Counted from the stretch's first letter, positions 10,246 to 19,912 are shown. The stretch is DNA of 64,000 bases from Roseateles_B sp041912595 (GCA_041912595.1 JAYRMR010000020.1:1-64000); one strand, 5' to 3'. Notes: generated by a model from the sequence alone, not told the origin. Made by a program: numbers and translations.

Positions 10246-11310
10246 ATGGCCCGCCGATCATCCCCTCTCAGCCTGAAGGCGCGCGCCATCGCGCTGCTGG
10301 CCCAGCGCGAGCACAGCGTGGCCGAACTGCGGCGCAAGCTGCTGCGTCTCGCGGAGCTCCAGGAACTGCAGGCCTGGGTCGAGGCGCACGAGGCGTCGCC
10401 GGTCCCCGGGGCACGTTCATCGGCCGATCCTGAGCATCCTGCCGCTGCGTCGACCCCGCCCGGTGCGCTGCAGTCGCGTCGTGGCGATGCCTCTGGCACG
10501 CCGGACCCGGCCTCGCGTCCCTCATCCCGCGGTGTGGGCGGCTTTGACCTGGACGAAGACTGGGCCGAGGGTGAGCTCGAGTCCTTCCTGGCGGACTGGG
10601 CCGATGAGCCTGGCGCATGGGCGATGGTCGGCCAGGTGATGCTGGATGAGGCGCCGGACGGGCTGCCGGACGAGCTACCGAACCATCCGCAGACCTGGGG
10701 GCGGCCTCGGGAAGGGGGCGCTGGTGACCCTGGCCTCCGACGGGCGGGTGTCACGTTCCTCGGTGACGCAGCCAGCGACGAAACCGGCGACGAAACCGGA
10801 GACGGAACACCCCGCACGGCGCAGATCCGCAGCGGGCGCCCCGCGCATGAGCGTTCTCGCCATCCGACGCCGGGTGCTCGGCCTCCGGTCAGCCCATCGG
10901 GGCGCCGCGCGCGCCCTGCCCCCAGTGCCGAGGCCTGGGCGGCGGTCCGGGACGATGAGCGCCAGCAGGCACGGGCCGAGGCGGTCGAGCAGCTGCTCCT
11001 GTGGCTGCAGGAGCGGGGCTATCTGAGCGAGGCGCGCCTCGTGGAGTCCCGCATCAACGCCCGGGCGTCCCGTTACGGGAACCGGCGCATCCAGCAGGAG
11101 CTCCGCCAGCTGGGCGTCGCGCCGGACGAGGAGCAGCAGGCCCGCCTCAAGGACAGCGAGCTGGCGCGCGCGCGCGAGGTCTGGCGGCGCAAATTCGGGG
11201 GCGATCCGCCGGTGGACGCGGCGAGTCGCGCCAAACAGATGCGCTTTCTTGCCGCACGGGGCTTCTCGTCGGACGTGGTGCGCCGTGTGTTGCGCGCCGA
11301 AGACGATTGA
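10246..11310 (+). CDS. recX: RecX-family regulator of RecA, with large internal insertion
   Basis: RecX binds RecA filaments and modulates their growth. The N-terminus (SLKARAIALLAQREHSVAELRRKLLRLAE) is the first RecX helical repeat. The C-terminal ~125 residues (VEQLLLWLQERGYLSEARLV, SRYGNRRIQQELRQLGV, REVWRRKFG, RFLAARGFSSDVVRRVL) complete the fold. Between them (about residues 40-235) sits a low-complexity insert rich in Pro, Gly, Arg, Ala and acidic residues. The protein is therefore 354 residues instead of the usual 150-200. The insert stays in frame with no stop, and both flanking parts are intact, so this is not a frameshift. Its position matches the variable linker between helices of the first repeat. 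Confidence 0.85.
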   Translation: MARRSSPLSLKARAIALLAQREHSVAELRRKLLRLAELQELQAWVEAHEASPVPGARSSADPEHPAAASTPPGALQSRRGDASGTPDPASRPSSRGVGGFDLDEDWAEGELESFLADWADEPGAWAMVGQVMLDEAPDGLPDELPNHPQTWGRPREGGAGDPGLRRAGVTFLGDAASDETGDETGDGTPRTAQIRSGRPAHERSRHPTPGARPPVSPSGRRARPAPSAEAWAAVRDDERQQARAEAVEQLLLWLQERGYLSEARLVESRINARASRYGNRRIQQELRQLGVAPDEEQQARLKDSELARAREVWRRKFGGDPPVDAASRAKQMRFLAARGFSSDVVRRVLRAEDD

Positions 11311-11527
11311 CGGCGAGGGGCGACGATGGACGGGGATCACCGGGCTCTGAACGGTGCATCGGCATCCTGGCAGCGACCCGGTCGTCGCACCAGGATGAGG
11401 CGCCACGACAGCCTCGTGACAGGCTTGGTGCAGCGCAACATGCTACATTGGCGGCCTGCGCGAGCGCGCCCGCCGGTCTGACGAGGCCTGCGGGCCGTTT
11501 TTTGCGCCTTTGCACTGCCCCTGCTTC

Positions 11528-12118
11528 ATGTCGTCCTTGTCCCCCAGCCCCGAGCGTCAGCTGATGCATCGCCGCGCCATCGCGGTGCAGGTGTATTCGC
11601 GCGCCGACGGCCTGTTCGAGGTCGAGGCGGAGCTGCAGGACAGCAAGACGCGTGACATCCCCCTGGCCGGTGGCATCCGGCGTGCCGGCGAGCCGGTGCA
11701 CGACATGCTGCTGTGGCTGGTGGTCGACCGCCACCTGGACATCCTGGCCGCCAGCTCCAGCACCCGCTGGATGCCCTATCCCGGCCAGTGCGACCAGCAC
11801 GGCGACGCCTACCGGCAACTGGTGGGCCTGAACCTGATGACGGGCTTCCGGGCCGCGGTCAAGCAGCGGCTCGCCGGCGTCAAGGGCTGCACCCATCTCA
11901 CGGAACTCTGCCAGCATCTCCCGACCGCGGTGATCCAGGCCTTCGCGGGCGTGGTGCTGGATGTCCGCGAAGGTGCGGAAGATGGCACGCCGCCCTTCCA
12001 GATCGACCGCTGCCATGCACTTCGCAGCGACGGTGCGGTGGTGCAAACTCATTACCCTCGCTGGTATCGCGGCGCGGCGGTGACCCCGCCTGCCGCCGGT
12101 AACGGCAACCTTTCCTGA
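11528..12118 (+). CDS. DUF2889 domain protein
   Basis: Conserved protein of unknown function, 196 residues from the ATG at 11528 (MSSLSPSPERQLMHRRAI). DUF2889 signatures are present: an Asp-rich DSKTRDIPL segment, PVHDMLLWLVVDRHLDI, and a Cys/His-containing motif CTHLTELCQHLPTA. The gene lies between recX and sucC and ends only 24 bp before sucC. No signal peptide or membrane segment is visible. The preceding 217-bp gap contains a weak GGCC hairpin followed by a T-run at about 11485-11503, which could terminate recX transcription. Confidence 0.8.
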   Translation: MSSLSPSPERQLMHRRAIAVQVYSRADGLFEVEAELQDSKTRDIPLAGGIRRAGEPVHDMLLWLVVDRHLDILAASSSTRWMPYPGQCDQHGDAYRQLVGLNLMTGFRAAVKQRLAGVKGCTHLTELCQHLPTAVIQAFAGVVLDVREGAEDGTPPFQIDRCHALRSDGAVVQTHYPRWYRGAAVTPPAAGNGNLS

Positions 12119-12142
12119 CTATCCATCAAGCGAGACCTCCCC

Positions 12143-13303
<1,161 letters not shown>

Positions 13304-13323
13304 GCCCAGCAAGGAATAGAACC

Positions 13324-14217
13324 ATGAGCATCTACATCAACAAGGACACCAAGGTCATCACCCAGGGCATCACGGGCAAGACCGGTCAATTCCACACGCT
13401 GGGCTGCCAGGCCTATGCGAACGGCAAGAACGCGTTCGTCGCCGGCGTGAACCCCAAGAAGGCGGGCGAGAAGTTCTCGGAGATCCCCATCTACGCCACC
13501 GTCAAGGAAGCCGCCGGCCAGACCGGCGCCACGGTGTCCGTGATCTACGTGCCGCCCGCCGGCGCTGCTGCCGCCATCTGGGAAGCCGTCGAAGCCGATC
13601 TGGACCTGGCCATCTGCATCACGGAAGGCATCCCCGTCCGTGACATGCTAGAAGTGCGCAACAAGATGAAGGCCAAGGAAGCGGCCGGCGGCAAGAAGAC
13701 GCTGCTGCTGGGCCCGAACTGCCCCGGCCTGATCACCCCGGATGAGATCAAGATCGGCATCATGCCCGGTCACATCCACCGCAAGGGCCGCATCGGCGTC
13801 GTCTCGCGCTCCGGCACGCTGACCTATGAAGCCGTGGCTCAGCTGAGCGAACTGGGCATCGGCCAGTCCTCCGCCGTCGGCATCGGTGGCGACCCGATCA
13901 ACGGCCTGAAGCACATCGACGTGATGCAGGCCTTCAACGACGATCCGGACACCGACGCCGTGATCATGATCGGCGAGATCGGCGGCCCGGACGAGGCGGA
14001 AGCCGCCCGCTGGTGCAAGGCCAACATGAAGAAGCCCATCGTCGGCTTCATCGCTGGCGTCACCGCCCCTCCGGGCAAGCGCATGGGCCACGCCGGCGCG
14101 CTGATCTCCGGCGGTGCCGACACGGCCGACGCCAAGCTGGCCATCATGGAAGAGTGCGGTTTCAAGGTGACCCGCAACCCGTCCGAGATGGGCCGCATCC
14201 TGAAGTCGCTGCTGTAA
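13324..14217 (+). CDS. sucD: Succinate--CoA ligase subunit alpha
   Basis: Alpha subunit carrying the phospho-histidine. I chose the ATG at 13324 (MSIYINKDTKVITQGITGK), which has an AAGGA ribosome site. An upstream in-frame extension would overlap sucC. The Rossmann CoA-binding domain starts with GITGKTGQFHT. The active-site histidine is His256 in KRMGHAGALISGG. LGPNCPGLITP and SRSGTLTYEA are conserved. The length is 297 residues. A strong terminator follows at 14241-14263. Confidence 0.98.
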   Translation: MSIYINKDTKVITQGITGKTGQFHTLGCQAYANGKNAFVAGVNPKKAGEKFSEIPIYATVKEAAGQTGATVSVIYVPPAGAAAAIWEAVEADLDLAICITEGIPVRDMLEVRNKMKAKEAAGGKKTLLLGPNCPGLITPDEIKIGIMPGHIHRKGRIGVVSRSGTLTYEAVAQLSELGIGQSSAVGIGGDPINGLKHIDVMQAFNDDPDTDAVIMIGEIGGPDEAEAARWCKANMKKPIVGFIAGVTAPPGKRMGHAGALISGGADTADAKLAIMEECGFKVTRNPSEMGRILKSLL

Positions 14218-14240
14218 TCACAGCCGCTTCCTGCGAGAAA

Positions 14241-14263
14241 GCCGCCCTCGGGCGGCTTTTTTT
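14241..14263 (+). terminator. Intrinsic terminator after sucD
   Basis: Perfect 6-bp GC stem (GCCGCC / GGCGGC) with a CTCG tetraloop, followed by seven T residues, 23 bp after the sucD stop. It closes the sucCD transcript. Confidence 0.93.
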
Positions 14264-14404
14264 GTCGTCGCGGCCTGCGTAGTTGCACGAAGCCGGCAGA
14301 AGTGGTGCCGCGGCGACACTGCAGGCTGCCCGCGCGACGGCCGTCCGCCGCGACAATCTGCCCAGCATCCCCGCAGGCCTGCCGCCTGCTCCTGGAGTTT
14401 CCTG

Positions 14405-15127
14405 ATGGACCTGACCTCTGCCGCCTTCTGGATCGCCCTGCTCAAGATCATCTGGGTGAACATCCTGCTGTCGGGCGACAACGCCGTGGTGATCGCCCTC
14501 GCCGCGCGCAACCTGCCGGCCCATCAGCAGAAGAAGGCGATCTTCGCCGGCAGCGGCGCCGCCATCGTGCTGCGGGTGGTGCTGACGCTCTTCGCCGTCA
14601 GCCTGCTGCAGTTCCCCTATCTCAAGCTCGTCGGCTCGCTCCTGCTGCTGTGGATCGGCGTGCAGCTGCTGGCCGGTGACGACGAGGGCGACGACGTGAA
14701 GGCGGGCAGCAGCCTGATGGCCGCCGTGCGCACCATCCTGGTCGCGGACCTCGTGATGAGCCTGGACAACGTCATCGCCGTGGCCGCCGCCGCCAACAGC
14801 GCGCCGGAGCAGGCCCGGACCCTGCTGCTGGTCCTGGGCCTGGGCCTGTCGATTCCCTTGATCATCTTCGGCAGCACCCTGCTGCTGAAGCTGATGCAGA
14901 ACTACCCCTTCATCATCACGCTGGGCGCCGCGCTGCTGGGCTTCGTGGCCGGCGAGATGGCGGTGACGGACCTGGCCATCCACGACTGGTTCGAGGCGCA
15001 CATGCACGGCCTGGACTACGCCGTGAGCATCACCTGCGCCGTGGGCGTCGTGGCCGTGGGCACGGCCCTGGCGCGTCGCGCCCGGCGTGCCGCCCTCGAT
15101 GAAGCAGAGGATGGCAGCGGGCACTGA
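14405..15127 (+). CDS. TerC/YjbE-family integral membrane protein (copy 1)
   Basis: Polytopic inner-membrane protein of 240 residues with about seven hydrophobic segments. Two TerC metal-motif repeats are visible: SGDNAVVIALAARNLP near the N-terminus and MSLDNVIAVAAAA in the middle. Related Bacillus proteins (YkoY/YceF) export manganese, so metal-ion efflux is the likely role, as inference. A related gene of similar length starts 56 bp downstream in the same orientation, suggesting a tandem duplication. The 141-bp upstream gap after the sucD terminator shows no riboswitch like the one before the third TerC gene at 34287. Confidence 0.87.
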   Translation: MDLTSAAFWIALLKIIWVNILLSGDNAVVIALAARNLPAHQQKKAIFAGSGAAIVLRVVLTLFAVSLLQFPYLKLVGSLLLLWIGVQLLAGDDEGDDVKAGSSLMAAVRTILVADLVMSLDNVIAVAAAANSAPEQARTLLLVLGLGLSIPLIIFGSTLLLKLMQNYPFIITLGAALLGFVAGEMAVTDLAIHDWFEAHMHGLDYAVSITCAVGVVAVGTALARRARRAALDEAEDGSGH

Positions 15128-15182
15128 TCCCCCCGTTGGCGGCCCGAACCACTAAGATCCCTTCCTAGCACCTGACGCTCAC

Positions 15183-15914
15183 ATGGATTCCTTTCTGACC
15201 CCCGACTTCTGGCTGGCCGTGGCCCAGATCATCATGATCGACATCCTCCTCGGGGGGGACAACGCCGTGGTGATCGCCCTGGCCTGCCGCAAGCTGCCGG
15301 ATGCGCAGCGCCGCCAGGGCATTCTGTGGGGCACCGTCGGGGCCATCCTGCTGCGCGTGGTGCTGATCTTCTTCGCCCTGACCCTGCTGCAGATTCCCTA
15401 TCTGAAGATCGCCGGCGCCGCGCTGCTGCTGTGGATCGGCATCAAGCTGATGCTGCCCGAGGACGACGGCGGGCACGAGATCCAGGCCAGCGACCGCCTC
15501 TGGGCGGCCGTCAAGACGGTCATCGTGGCGGATTTCGTGATGAGCCTGGACAACGTCATCGCGATTGCCGGCGCCGCGGAGTCGGCGGGCGAGGGCAACG
15601 AGATGGTGCTCGTGGTGCTGGGCCTGCTGGTGTCGATCCCCATCATCGTGTGGGGCAGCCAGCTGGTCATCAAGCTCATGGATCGCTTCCCGCTCGTGAT
15701 CACCTTTGGTGCCATGCTGCTCGGCTGGATCGCCGGCAGCATGGCCATCGACGACCCCGCGCTGTTGCACGTCCTGCCCCACGAGGTGCCCAGCAAGCCG
15801 GGCGCGGCGCCTTCCGTGCCCGCCTGGATGCAGTACCTCAGCGGTGCCGTGGGCGCCCTCGTGGTCCTGGCCAGCGGGAAGTGGCTGGCGCAGCGCCGCA
15901 CGGCCGCGGCCTGA
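15183..15914 (+). CDS. TerC/YjbE-family integral membrane protein (copy 2)
   Basis: Paralogue of the preceding gene: 243 residues, the same two metal-binding motif regions (GGDNAVVIALACRKLPDAQRR and MSLDNVIAIAGAAES) and the same arrangement of membrane segments. The last ~50 residues (a Pro-rich loop then GAVGALVVLASGKWLA) differ most from copy 1. It ends 18 bp before the Ser/Thr kinase gene, so it may share a transcript with the kinase, phosphatase and FHA genes. Predicted to be a metal (probably Mn) exporter by family, as inference. Confidence 0.87.
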   Translation: MDSFLTPDFWLAVAQIIMIDILLGGDNAVVIALACRKLPDAQRRQGILWGTVGAILLRVVLIFFALTLLQIPYLKIAGAALLLWIGIKLMLPEDDGGHEIQASDRLWAAVKTVIVADFVMSLDNVIAIAGAAESAGEGNEMVLVVLGLLVSIPIIVWGSQLVIKLMDRFPLVITFGAMLLGWIAGSMAIDDPALLHVLPHEVPSKPGAAPSVPAWMQYLSGAVGALVVLASGKWLAQRRTAAA

Positions 15915-15932
15915 CCCCCCAGAAAGCCTGCC

Positions 15933-17042
15933 TTGAACCAGCCCAGCTTCTTCCAGCGGTGGTTCGGCAGCCGCAAGCCGCCTGAGGCGGCCTCGCCCGA
16001 GACGCTGGCGGCGTCCCCGCCGGCCGGGGGCCCTCTCCCTGCCGCTGCTCTGCCGGCCGCGTCCGCCCTGCCGTCGCCGTCGCCGGCGTTCAACGCCCGT
16101 TTCGAGCTCGGTGACGAAATTGGCCGCGGGGCCATGGCCATCGTCTACAAGGCCACGGACCGCCGCAGCGGCCAGCAGCTGGCGGTCAAGCGCCTGGCCC
16201 TGCAGCGCGAGTTCTCGCAGGAGGACCTGGCGGATGTCCGGGCCCGCTTCATGCGCGAGGCGCGGGCCGCCTCCCACCTGCATCACCCGGACATCCTTCG
16301 GGTGCTGGATGCCGGCGAGGCCGACGGTGACACCTGGATCGCCATGGAATACGTCCTGGGCCGCGATCTCAGCCACTTCACCCGGGCCGCGGAGCTGCTG
16401 CCGGTGACCGAGGTGCTGGCCCTCGTGGCGCGGCTGGCGCGTGCCCTGCACTACGCCCACAGCCACGGCGTCGTGCACCGGGACATCAAGCCGGCGAACA
16501 TCATGCTGGACCGCGTCAGCCACAGCGTGAAGCTCATGGACTTCGGCATCGCGCGCATCGCCGATGGCAGCCGCACGCGGACGGGCCTCGTGCTCGGCAC
16601 GCCCTCGTTCATGTCGCCCGAGCAGCTGGCAGGCCTGCACGTGGACGGCCGCAGCGACCTCTATTCGCTGGGCGTCCTCCTCTTCCAGCTGCTCACGGGG
16701 CACCTGCCGCATCAGGCCGAGTCCATGGCCAAGCTGATGTACCGGATCGCCAATGAAGTGCCGCCGGACGTGCGCAACTTCCGGCCCGATCTCCCCGAGG
16801 CCCTGGCCCTGGTGCTGGCCCTGGCCCTCGAAAAGCGTCCGGAACTGCGCTATCCGAATGGCGAGCAGTTCGCGCAGGACCTCGAAGCCGTCCTGCAGGC
16901 ACTGCCCCACGAGCCGGCGCCGCCCCTGCAGGCGTCGGAAATCCCGTCTGGCACCGAGGCATTCGCACAAACACTGCGCCTCAGTGGCCAGGATCCGGTG
17001 CAGAATGCCGCCTCCCAGCCACCGAAAGATTCCCAAGCATGA
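15933..17042 (+). CDS. Hanks-type serine/threonine protein kinase
   Basis: Cytosolic PknB-like kinase of 369 residues, starting at a TTG codon. A Pro/Ala/Ser-rich N-terminal linker (to about residue 55) precedes the catalytic domain. It has a glycine-rich loop GDEIGRGAMAIVYKA, ATP Lys86 (LAVKRL), catalytic HRD at 182-184 (VHRDIKPANIM), DFG at 203-205, and the activation segment GTPSFMSPEQ. I see no transmembrane helix or extracellular sensor domain. It overlaps the PP2C phosphatase start by 4 bp (ATGA), followed by an FHA protein: the classic kinase/phosphatase/phospho-reader trio. Substrates are unknown. The FHA protein is the obvious candidate. Confidence 0.93.
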   Translation: MNQPSFFQRWFGSRKPPEAASPETLAASPPAGGPLPAAALPAASALPSPSPAFNARFELGDEIGRGAMAIVYKATDRRSGQQLAVKRLALQREFSQEDLADVRARFMREARAASHLHHPDILRVLDAGEADGDTWIAMEYVLGRDLSHFTRAAELLPVTEVLALVARLARALHYAHSHGVVHRDIKPANIMLDRVSHSVKLMDFGIARIADGSRTRTGLVLGTPSFMSPEQLAGLHVDGRSDLYSLGVLLFQLLTGHLPHQAESMAKLMYRIANEVPPDVRNFRPDLPEALALVLALALEKRPELRYPNGEQFAQDLEAVLQALPHEPAPPLQASEIPSGTEAFAQTLRLSGQDPVQNAASQPPKDSQA

Positions 17043-17827
17043 GTCTGGAGTTCTTCAGCGCGACCGACGTCGGCCGAGCCCGTGACAACAACGAGGACTC
17101 CGTCGCCGTGGACGAGGCGGCCCAGCTCGCCGTGCTGGCGGACGGCATGGGGGGTTACAACGCGGGCGAAGTCGCCAGCCAGATGCTCACCAGCTTCATC
17201 AAGTCGGAGCTGGGGCGCTGGCTGCGCGAAGGCGGAGCCGTTGCCCCGGTCCCGGACGTCAAGCGTGCCATGGACATCTGCGTGGACAACGCCAACCGCG
17301 CCATCTTCAACGCCGCCAACACCAACCCGCGGTATGCCGGCATGGGCACCACGCTCGTGCTGTCCGTGTTCCGCGGGGAGACCCTGCTGCTGGGCCATGT
17401 GGGCGACTCCCGGGCCTACCGCCTGCGGGGCGGGCAGCTGACCCAGCTCACCCGCGACCATTCCCTGCTCCAGGAACAGCTCGATGCCGGCCTGCTGACC
17501 CCGGAAGAGGCTGTCTTCTCGAGCAACAAGAACCTGGTGACCCGCGCCGTCGGTGTCGAGGACACCGTGCTGCTGGAACTCCATGAGCACGAAGTCCAGC
17601 CCGGCGACCTCTTCCTGATGTGCTCCGACGGCCTCTCCGACATGCTGGATGACGCTGCCCTGGCACAGTTGCTGCTTCGCAATGCCTCGTTGTCCGAAAC
17701 GACCCTGTCCCTCATTGACGCGGCCAATGACATGGGCGGCAAGGATAATATTGCGATCGTCCTGGCTCGGGCCGAGGGGCGCTCCAAGGCGGGCGCTCGG
17801 CCATGGTGGCCTTTCGGACGCAAGTGA
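17039..17827 (+). CDS. PP2C-type (Stp/PstP-like) protein phosphatase
   Basis: Metal-dependent Ser/Thr phosphatase of 262 residues, the predicted antagonist of the adjacent kinase. PP2C motifs appear in order: RARDNNEDS, VLADGMGGYNAGEVAS, MGTTLVLSVF, GHVGDSRAYRLR, LTRDHSLLQEQL, LFLMCSDGLSDML, GGKDNIAIVLA. All metal-coordinating aspartates are present. No membrane anchor is seen. The start overlaps the kinase stop, indicating coupled translation. Confidence 0.94.
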   Translation: MSLEFFSATDVGRARDNNEDSVAVDEAAQLAVLADGMGGYNAGEVASQMLTSFIKSELGRWLREGGAVAPVPDVKRAMDICVDNANRAIFNAANTNPRYAGMGTTLVLSVFRGETLLLGHVGDSRAYRLRGGQLTQLTRDHSLLQEQLDAGLLTPEEAVFSSNKNLVTRAVGVEDTVLLELHEHEVQPGDLFLMCSDGLSDMLDDAALAQLLLRNASLSETTLSLIDAANDMGGKDNIAIVLARAEGRSKAGARPWWPFGRK

Positions 17828-17906
17828 GTGACTGCTTACCCGGCAGCAGGCATTTGAGACAATGCGGCGGGCTTCGGCCTGGAAGCAAATAGATTTGAGG
17901 TCAACA

Positions 17907-18560
17907 ATGGGCAAGCTGGTGGTTTCGCTCGACGGCGTGGTGATCAAGGAAGTCCAGGTCACCAAGGACAAGACCACGCTCGGTCGTCGCCCCTACAACG
18001 ACATCGTCATCGACAACCTGGCGGTCAGCGGCGAGCATGCCGTGCTGCAGATGGTCGGGGCGGATGTCTTCATCGAGGACCTCAACTCCACCAACGGCAC
18101 CTACATCAACGGCAAGGCCATCAAGAAGCAATTGCTGGCCAACAACGATGTGGTGGAAGTCGGCAAGTACAAGATCCGGTATCTGGTCGAGGAAAACGCC
18201 GACTACGAGAAGACCATGATCCTGAAGCCGGGGGCGACGTCGCCGACCGGCTTTGGCCTGCCCTCCGGCTTCGGCAGCATGCCGACCGCCGCGAACACCA
18301 ACCCGGCCTCCATCAAGGTGCTCAACGGCGCGGCGGCTGGCCGCGAGGTGAGCCTGACCAAGGTGGTCACCACCGTGGGCAAGCCGGGCGTGCAGGTGGC
18401 CTCCATCACCAAGCGCCCCAGCGGCTATGTGCTGGCGCATGTGGAAGGGCACGCCCGCCCGACCATCAATGGCGGCCCCCTCGTGGGCGAATCCATCGCC
18501 CTCAAGAGCGGCGATGTGATCGAGCTGGCCGGCACCCAGATGCAGTTCCTGCAGGCCTGA
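17907..18560 (+). CDS. FHA-domain phosphothreonine-binding protein
   Basis: 217 residues from the ATG at 17907 (MGKLVVSLDG), which has a GAGGT ribosome site. The N-terminal forkhead-associated domain (about 1-95) shows LGRRPYNDIVID, SGEH (Ser41, His44) and NSTNGTYING. A linker holds EKTMIL (Thr103), which resembles the Thr phosphorylation sites of kinase-controlled FHA adaptors. The C-terminal part (about 130-217) looks like a second, degenerate FHA fold (SIKVLNGAAAGREVSLTK, then LKSGDVIELAGTQMQFLQ). Downstream of the kinase and phosphatase genes, it is probably their reader or output partner. The phosphosite is inference. Confidence 0.9.
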   Translation: MGKLVVSLDGVVIKEVQVTKDKTTLGRRPYNDIVIDNLAVSGEHAVLQMVGADVFIEDLNSTNGTYINGKAIKKQLLANNDVVEVGKYKIRYLVEENADYEKTMILKPGATSPTGFGLPSGFGSMPTAANTNPASIKVLNGAAAGREVSLTKVVTTVGKPGVQVASITKRPSGYVLAHVEGHARPTINGGPLVGESIALKSGDVIELAGTQMQFLQA

Positions 18561-18795
18561 GCGGCGCTGCCGGCAGGTGCGGGCCCCTGTGCCTCGCCGG
18601 GCCGACGGGTGGCCGTGCAGGAGTTCACGGCCCTGCCGACTGCAATCGTCACCCGTCCAATTAGCCGGCTGAATCGGGACTTCGACGCTACCCAGGCCCG
18701 AACCCCCGGCGTACATTGCCAGCACCCGATCCCGCGCTGAAGCCGGCCTAGACCGCCGAGGCGGGATCCCCGCGTGCCCCTGCCTTGAGTCCTTC

Positions 18796-19572
18796 ATGAA
18801 CATCCGCGTCCTGGGCTGTTCCGGCGCCATTGCCGCCGGCTACAAGACCACCGCCTTCCTGCTCGATGACGACGTCCTGATTGACGCAGGCACGGGCGTG
18901 GGCGACCTGGAACTGGCGGCGCTCGCCCGGATCGACCACATTCTCGTCAGCCATTCCCATCTGGATCACGTCCTGGGCATTCCGCTGCTGGCGGATTCCG
19001 TGATGCGCCTGCGGATGCAGGTGGGTCGCCCGCCGATCCAGGTGCATGCCCTGCCCGAGACCCTCGAGGCGCTGCGCCAGCATCTCTTCAACGGGGTCAT
19101 CTGGCCCGATTTCACCCGGCTGCCAGACCCGGAGCGCCCGGCCCTGCAGTTCCGGCCGCTGGCCATTGGCGAGCGTCGTACCTTCGGCCGCCGCACCGTC
19201 GAAGTCCTGAGCGCTTCCCATACCGTTCCGGCCTGTGGCTTTGCCGTCGATGGCGGTGAGGCGGGGCACTGGGTCTTCACCGGCGACACCGGCCCGAACC
19301 CCGCCTTGTGGGCGCGGCTGGCCCAGATCAGGGTGGCCCAGCTCGTCATCGAGACCGCGTTCGGCGACGATGAGTGCGAATTGGCGCGCATTTCCCAGCA
19401 TTTGTGCCCACGTTCGCTGGCGCTCGAACTGCGCCAGCTGTCTCAGCCGGCCGAGGTGTTCATCACCCACATCAAGCCGGGTGAGATCGAGCCTGTCATG
19501 CAGGCCATCCATGCGCTGGATGAGCGCCACCGCGTCACCGCCCTATACGCCGGGCAGCTGATGCAGCTGTGA
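18796..19572 (+). CDS. Metallo-beta-lactamase-fold protein, 3',5'-cyclic-nucleotide phosphodiesterase-like
   Basis: 258-residue cytosolic MBL-fold hydrolase. The metal motif HxHxDH is SHSHLDH (His53, His55, Asp57, His58), followed by SASHTVPACGF, TGDTGPNP and a terminal histidine in FITHIKPGE. The overall pattern (short N-terminal strand, SHSHLDHVLGIPLL, late ITHIKP) fits class II cyclic-nucleotide phosphodiesterases of the PDE1 type better than glyoxalase II or RNase Z. A link to cAMP is family-based inference. The kinase/phosphatase/FHA genes lie just upstream, separated by a 235-bp gap with no other visible feature. Confidence 0.78.
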   Translation: MNIRVLGCSGAIAAGYKTTAFLLDDDVLIDAGTGVGDLELAALARIDHILVSHSHLDHVLGIPLLADSVMRLRMQVGRPPIQVHALPETLEALRQHLFNGVIWPDFTRLPDPERPALQFRPLAIGERRTFGRRTVEVLSASHTVPACGFAVDGGEAGHWVFTGDTGPNPALWARLAQIRVAQLVIETAFGDDECELARISQHLCPRSLALELRQLSQPAEVFITHIKPGEIEPVMQAIHALDERHRVTALYAGQLMQL

Positions 19573-19751
19573 GGCGGCCGGTGCGCGTCGCTGCCTGGCG
19601 ACCGACCTGCCGCACCCATCGCCCTTTTCCCCACACACCCACGACAGACCGCTGACAGCGGTCCGGCCGGCGCCGGATGCCCGCTCCCGTGACATCCCTG
19701 GCCGCTCTGCCCAGCGCGGCGGGCAGGCAAGTTCCCTTGGCCGGTGCCGCA

Positions 19752-19762
19752 GGGGGGGGGGG
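19752..19762 (+). repeat. Eleven-G homopolymer tract upstream of the pilin genes
   Basis: Uninterrupted run of 11 G in the 457-bp gap between the MBL-fold gene and pilA. It lies ~210 bp upstream of the predicted pilA promoter. It may vary by slippage or may be an assembly-sensitive site. Confidence 0.6.
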
Positions 19763-19777
19763 CGGAGCCGCCGTTTT
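19761..19777 (+). terminator. Possible terminator after the MBL-fold gene
   Basis: GC stem GGCG/CGCC with a GAGC loop, followed by GTTTTT, partly overlapping the G-tract. Weak, but it is the only candidate end for the upstream transcript. Confidence 0.4.
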
Positions 19778-19844
19778 TCTGGTGGCGCGCCGGCTGGGTC
19801 GGGTGGGGTCTGGAGACCTTGCTTACCTTCTGCAACGTCTGGCG

Positions 19845-19912
19845 CTGACGATTTTTGTCAGCGAGAGGACGACTCGACCAATCGCGCCAACTGAACTGAC
19901 AAAAATGGTCAG
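19845..19912. promoter_or_regulatory. Paired CTGAC-N7-GTCAG dyads, candidate activator (PilR-like) sites
   Basis: Two 17-bp elements at 19845-19861 and 19896-19912. Each has 5-bp arms CTGAC/GTCAG and a T- or A-rich centre. They are inverted copies of each other with one mismatch, about 51 bp apart centre to centre. They lie roughly 60-135 bp upstream of the -24/-12 element, the usual place for enhancer sites of a sigma54 activator. Confidence 0.6.

Noticed and set aside
14264..14404. Search for a manganese riboswitch before the first TerC gene
   Set aside because: Neither the GGGGAGTAGC nor the GCAAGACC core block is present.
15933..18560. Kinase/phosphatase/FHA trio considered as part of a type VI secretion cluster
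   Set aside because: No Tss, Hcp, VgrG or ClpV genes are found on either side.
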